Shown: piece after piece, positions 31,901 through 35,352 of the stretch
Numbering within the stretch: the stretch's first letter is position 1
Layout: each line of letters starts with the position of its first letter
Source: Lysobacterales bacterium
Lineage (GTDB): Bacteria > Pseudomonadota > Gammaproteobacteria > Xanthomonadales > Wenzhouxiangellaceae
Direction of reading: 5' to 3'
NCBI GenBank assembly: GCA_002722315.1
Contig: PBLG01000045.1
Span: forward strand, 1-35,352
DNA length: 35,352 nt
Notes under the pieces: model-generated
What the model was told of the DNA's origin: nothing
What the model saw: the letters and a program-made list of their open reading frames with translations, nothing else
Databases searched by the model: none
Program-made: the position numbers and the translations under genes

Positions 31901-32566
31901 TCACCGGCGGTGCGCGGCGGTCCCGGGCCGCCGCCAGGCCAGCAACGCCGTGGCGCACACAGCGCCCAGCAACGCCAGCGCGGTGTCCTTGTGGCTGTCC
32001 CAGACATCGCCCTGGGTGCCCAGGTACGCCATCCCGAGCTCGCCGCCGAACACCATCGCGGCGGCCCACTCGATCAGCTCGTAGATGGCCGAACAGGCCA
32101 GTAGCAGGCTGACCGCGATCGCACGACGCCATGATGCCGTCGCGTCGACCTCGAGGTTCACCAGTTCCAGCGTCAACGGCGCCAGCAGCACGCCGAACAG
32201 CAGGTGTACGAGCCGATCGTAGTGATTGCGCTCGAAGCCGAATACATCATCGATCGAAAAGCCCAGCCAGTCGCGACTCCACTGGTCGTAGGGCACTTCG
32301 GCATAGGTGTAGTGCGACCCGAGTACGTGCAGCACCAGGAACACGAATACGGCCGTGTAGGCCAGGTTGGAGAAGCGCACGCGGCGATAGCCCCAGACCA
32401 GCAGCGGCACGAACGCCACGACGAGCGCGTTCTCCAGCATCCAGTCGTCGCGATACTTCGGCGCATACCCCAGCGCCAGCCAGATCAGCACGAACAACAG
32501 CAAAAGCACTGCCGGCCATTCGCGCAGCCCGCGCAACACCTGTGCCCATTCGAACGGCTTTGCCAT
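31901..32566 (-). CDS. DUF2238 (YjdF-like) membrane protein
   Basis: A 221-residue protein from ATG 32566 with about six membrane helices (WPAVLLLLFVLIWLALG, ENALVVAFVPLLVW, LAYTAVFVFLVLHVLGSHYTYA, then LVHLLFGVLLAPLTLELVN, AIAVSLLLACSAIYELIEWAAA and ALALLGAVCATALLAWRR). The DUF2238 signatures are present: LHVLGSHYTYAEVP, NHYDRLVHLLFG, IYELIEW and YLGTQGDVWDSHKD. These are inner-membrane proteins of unknown function. It is divergent from hrpB, with 54 bp between the starts. The much longer frame on this strand is an antisense shadow of hrpB. Confidence 0.92.
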   Translation of the reverse strand: MAKPFEWAQVLRGLREWPAVLLLLFVLIWLALGYAPKYRDDWMLENALVVAFVPLLVWGYRRVRFSNLAYTAVFVFLVLHVLGSHYTYAEVPYDQWSRDWLGFSIDDVFGFERNHYDRLVHLLFGVLLAPLTLELVNLEVDATASWRRAIAVSLLLACSAIYELIEWAAAMVFGGELGMAYLGTQGDVWDSHKDTALALLGAVCATALLAWRRPGTAAHRR

Positions 32567-32620
32567 GCAACAATCCCATTCGGCCTGAACCATGATACCC
32601 GCGCCCTGCCCGCCCCAGCC

Positions 32621-35152
32621 ATGAATTCGAATGAACTCCCCATCGACGCCCTGCTGCCTGAACTGCTCTCGATGCTGGCCGAGAACTCGACGGCGGTCCT
32701 GCAGGCGCCGCCCGGGGCAGGCAAGACCACCCGCGTGCCGGTCGCATTGCTGGACGCCGACTGGCGAGGCGACGGGAAGATACTGATGCTGGAGCCGCGC
32801 CGGCTGGCGGCGCGCGCCGCGGCCCGCTTCATGGCCCGGTCCATGAACGAGAACGCCGGCGAGACGATCGGCTTCCGCACCCGGCTGGAAACGCAGGTTT
32901 CGGCGCGCACCCGGGTCGAGGTGGTCACCGAAGGCATCCTGGTCCGCATGCTGCAGCGGGATCCCGAACTTTCCGGCTACGCCGCAGTGCTGTTCGACGA
33001 GTTCCACGAGCGATCGCTCAGCGCAGACCTGGGCCTGGCCCTGGCGCGCGAATCGCAGCAGGCGCTCAGGCCCGACCTGCGACTGCTGGTGATGTCGGCC
33101 ACGCTGGCCGCCGAACCGCTGGCCCGGCTGCTGGGCGATGCGCCCGTGCTGACCAGCCGGGGCCGGGCCCATCCGGTCGAGATCGAATACCGGCCGCCGG
33201 CGCGCGAGCAGCGACTTGCCGACGCGGCGGCCGCCGGCGTGCGCCATGCGCTGGACAACCAGCCCGGTTCGCTGCTGGTGTTCCTGCCCGGCGTCGGCGA
33301 AATCCGGGCCGTGCACCGTATCCTCGAAGGTCGCCTGGCGGCAGACGTCGACCTTCAGCCGCTTTACGGCGCGCTGGACCCTTCGGCCCAGGACGCGGCC
33401 ATCGCCCCTGCGCGGGCGGGCCGGCGCAAGGTGGTGCTGGCCACCGCCATCGCCGAGACCAGCCTGACCATCGAAGGCATACGCGTGGTCATCGACGCCG
33501 GGCTGGAGCGCCGGGCGCGCTTCGACCCGGGCTCGGGCATGACCCGCCTGGTCACCACCCGGGTCTCGCGCGCCGCGGCCGAGCAGCGGGCCGGGCGCGC
33601 CGGGCGAATCGAACCGGGCACCTGCTACCGGTTGTGGCGCGAATCGGAGCAGAAGTCCCTGCCGGCATTCACCCCGCCGGAGATCCTGGAAGCGGACCTG
33701 GCAGGCCTGGTGCTCGAACTGGCCCAATGGGGCGCACGTTCACCCGATGAGCTGACCTGGCTGGATCCGCCGCCGGCCGCCCACTGGAACCAGGCCGTCG
33801 AACTGCTGCAGTGGCTGGATGCGCTGGACGACAACGGCGCGATCACCGCGACCGGGCGCGAAATGCTGGAAGCCGGCGTGCACCCGAGGCTCGCCCACAT
33901 GCTGGTGCGAAGCCGCGAAAAAGGCGCGGCGCTCACCGGTGCGCGACTCGCCGCGCTGCTGGGCGAGCGCGACGTGCTCGGCGCCGGGGCCGGTTCCGAC
34001 ATCGAACCCCGGCTGCGGGCGCTGGCGCATGGAAGCACCCGCGACGCCCACCACGGCCGCATGCATGCGGTGCAGAAGCTGGCGCGCAGGCTGGCCGGCG
34101 ATTATCGAGACAATCGTCACGACAATCGTCACGACAATCGTCGCGACAAGCGCACGGACACGGCCCAAGACATCGATCCCGGCGCGCTGCTGGCGCTGGC
34201 CTTCCCGGATCGCGTCGCCAGGCGCAGGCAAGGCGGACAGGCCCGGTTCCAGCTGAGCAACGGCAAGGGCGCCTGGCTGCCCGACGACGATCCGCTGGCC
34301 GGCAGCGAATGGCTGGTGGCGGCCGAACTCGACGGCAAGGCCCGCGAGGCGCGAATATTTCTGGCCGCGCGCACCGACCTGGCGACGATCGAAAGCGTGC
34401 TGGCCGAGCACATTGAAGAGATCGAGGCCGCGGCGTGGGACGATCATCGCGGCACCGTGGTCGTCCAGCGCGAGAGACGGCTGGGCGCACTCGTACTGGC
34501 GCAGAAACCGGCGGGCACGCCAACGCCGGAGCAGGTCGCCGACGGCCTGCTGGACGCCGTGGCGGCAAAGGGCCTGGACGCGCTGAACTGGACCGAGGCG
34601 ACCCGGCAGCTGTGTCGGCGGGTCGAACTGATGCGCGGCCTGGAACCCGAGCAATGGCCCGCCTTCGACGACGAGTCGCTGGCCTCCGAACTGGCCGAAT
34701 GGCTGGGCCCGTTCCTCGCCGGGCTCACCCACTGGCGCCAGGCCGCGAAGCTGGACCTGATGCCGGCGCTGGAAAGCCGGCTCGGCTACGAACTGAAGCG
34801 AAAACTGGACCAGCTCGCCCCGGTGCGCCTCGCCGTGCCGGCCGGCCCGGAGATCAGGCTGGACTACACCGCCGGCGATCAGCCGGTGCTGCCGGTCAAG
34901 CTGCAGGGCGTGTTCGGCTGGCGCGAAAGCCCGCGCATCGCCGGCGGCCGAATACCGGTGGTGCTGCACCTCCTCTCCCCGGCCGGCCGACCGCTCGCCA
35001 TCACCGCCGATCTCGAAAGCTTCTGGGCCAATGCCTATCCCGAAGTGGCCCGGGACATGCGGGGGCGGTATCCGAAACATCCGTGGCCGGATGATCCGAT
35101 GGCTGCGGATGCCACCATGAGGACGAAGCGGCGTCCGCCGCGGGGGGCGTGA
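32621..35152 (+). CDS. hrpB: ATP-dependent RNA helicase HrpB
   Basis: 843 residues from ATG 32621. It is a superfamily 2 DEAH-type helicase: Walker A PGAGKTT (31-37), DEFH box (126-129), SAT motif (159-161), and helicase motifs IAETSLTIEGIRVVIDAGLERRARFD and RAAAEQRAGRAGR. An HA2-like region follows and then the long HrpB C-terminal domain ending in GRYPKHPWPDDP, a typical HrpB finish. In E. coli the protein is non-essential; its role in RNA metabolism is poorly defined. An unusual feature is a DNRHDNRHDNRRDKR repeat near residues 496-513, encoded by 12-bp repeats in the linker between the helicase core and the C-terminal domain. The frame is open upstream to 32204, but that part is antisense to the DUF2238 gene. 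Confidence 0.95.
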   Translation: MNSNELPIDALLPELLSMLAENSTAVLQAPPGAGKTTRVPVALLDADWRGDGKILMLEPRRLAARAAARFMARSMNENAGETIGFRTRLETQVSARTRVEVVTEGILVRMLQRDPELSGYAAVLFDEFHERSLSADLGLALARESQQALRPDLRLLVMSATLAAEPLARLLGDAPVLTSRGRAHPVEIEYRPPAREQRLADAAAAGVRHALDNQPGSLLVFLPGVGEIRAVHRILEGRLAADVDLQPLYGALDPSAQDAAIAPARAGRRKVVLATAIAETSLTIEGIRVVIDAGLERRARFDPGSGMTRLVTTRVSRAAAEQRAGRAGRIEPGTCYRLWRESEQKSLPAFTPPEILEADLAGLVLELAQWGARSPDELTWLDPPPAAHWNQAVELLQWLDALDDNGAITATGREMLEAGVHPRLAHMLVRSREKGAALTGARLAALLGERDVLGAGAGSDIEPRLRALAHGSTRDAHHGRMHAVQKLARRLAGDYRDNRHDNRHDNRRDKRTDTAQDIDPGALLALAFPDRVARRRQGGQARFQLSNGKGAWLPDDDPLAGSEWLVAAELDGKAREARIFLAARTDLATIESVLAEHIEEIEAAAWDDHRGTVVVQRERRLGALVLAQKPAGTPTPEQVADGLLDAVAAKGLDALNWTEATRQLCRRVELMRGLEPEQWPAFDDESLASELAEWLGPFLAGLTHWRQAAKLDLMPALESRLGYELKRKLDQLAPVRLAVPAGPEIRLDYTAGDQPVLPVKLQGVFGWRESPRIAGGRIPVVLHLLSPAGRPLAITADLESFWANAYPEVARDMRGRYPKHPWPDDPMAADATMRTKRRPPRGA
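34109..34144 (+). repeat. 12-bp tandem repeat inside hrpB
   Basis: GACAATCGTCAC occurs twice exactly and a third time with one change, followed by a degenerate fourth unit to 34156. The length is a multiple of three, so the unit adds four residues (DNRH) per copy without shifting the frame. Confidence 0.85.
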
Positions 35153-35241
35153 TCTTCGATCTCGCCCGCGATCATTGTCGGGTGCCGACTGCTCTTTAAA
35201 GTCAAATGCCGTTTCGCCGCTCGCTTCGCGAGCTGATGCGA

Positions 35242-35269
35242 GTTACTTCTTGGCGCCCCAAGAAGTAAC
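35242..35269. repeat. Hairpin of a probable dispersed repeat
   Basis: Perfect 12-bp arms GTTACTTCTTGG and CCAAGAAGTAAC with a CGCC loop, followed by CAAGAAACGC. A smaller hairpin CTCGC-TTC-GCGAG lies at 35220-35232. Similar AAGAAAGTAACCAAG-type sequences are common intergenic repeats in gammaproteobacterial genomes (recalled, not checked here). The rest of 35153-35352 shows no gene. Confidence 0.6.
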
Positions 35270-35352
35270 CAAGAAACGCTGCCGGGCGACGCCGCCGGTC
35301 CTACGGCTGCTGGCGCAGCCTCCGCCCCGGTGCCCTGCGCGTTTCGGTCGGG

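Noticed and set aside
29810..32104. 764-residue open frame on the plus strand
   Set aside because: It is antisense to the fused E1 gene; the translation has mirror-frame composition and no recognisable domain.
33740..35080. 446-residue open frame on the minus strand within hrpB
   Set aside because: It is antisense to hrpB and has no start signal or domain.

Overview
The window is high-GC chromosomal DNA of a gammaproteobacterium. The gene content (glnK-amtB with ntrBC, hrpB, PA2778/PA2779-like genes, a Thivi_2564-type small membrane protein, DUF3192 lipoproteins, IPTL-CTERM-like tails) fits an environmental member of the Chromatiales/Lysobacterales (Wenzhouxiangella-like) group. The taxonomic guess is inference; no rRNA or tRNA gene was seen.

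Region 1 (1-6.2 kb): a GNAT-like protein, a secreted beta-helix protein with a C-terminal sorting tail, and a secreted subtilisin (S8) flanked on both sides by paralogous DUF3192 lipoproteins. Region 2 (6.3-10.7 kb): a nitrogen-control block, all on the minus strand: ntrB, ntrC, glnK, amtB. In front of glnK lie a near-consensus sigma-54 promoter and two NtrC-type palindromes 32 bp apart.

Region 3 (10.7-27.3 kb) is the most interesting part. It is a run of small membrane, lipoprotein and envelope-stress genes: DUF3096, a DUF3494 ice-binding-like protein, dodecin, a sortase, a small disordered protein, a SYLF lipoprotein, Thivi_2564, PA2779-PA2778, cardiolipin synthase plus antiporter, DUF5670, DUF4398-OmpA-diguanylate cyclase, DUF3185, a protein ending in an LPATAG sorting signal, and CsbD. 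Two Crp/Fnr-family regulators lie among them. In front of thirteen of these transcription units I find copies of a 14-bp palindrome, GTRCG-N4-CGYAC, with the 5-4-5 geometry of an FNR box. In most cases a -10-like hexamer (xAxxxT) starts exactly 22 bp (sometimes 23) downstream, the class II activator layout. I propose a compact, clustered envelope-stress regulon controlled by one or both Crp/Fnr paralogues. It includes a class-D-like sortase and its probable LPxTA substrate.

Region 4 (27.4-29.6 kb) is more AT-rich. It holds a small membrane protein and two genes of unknown function behind a strong sigma-70 promoter. The first of the two is split by three tandem copies of a 7-bp repeat; one or four copies would restore the reading frame, so it is either a phase-variable gene in the OFF state or a recent pseudogene. 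Region 5 (29.6-35.35 kb) is housekeeping: a fused alpha/beta E1 2-oxoacid dehydrogenase, a DUF2238 membrane protein and the helicase HrpB. The window ends in a dispersed-repeat-like hairpin sequence.
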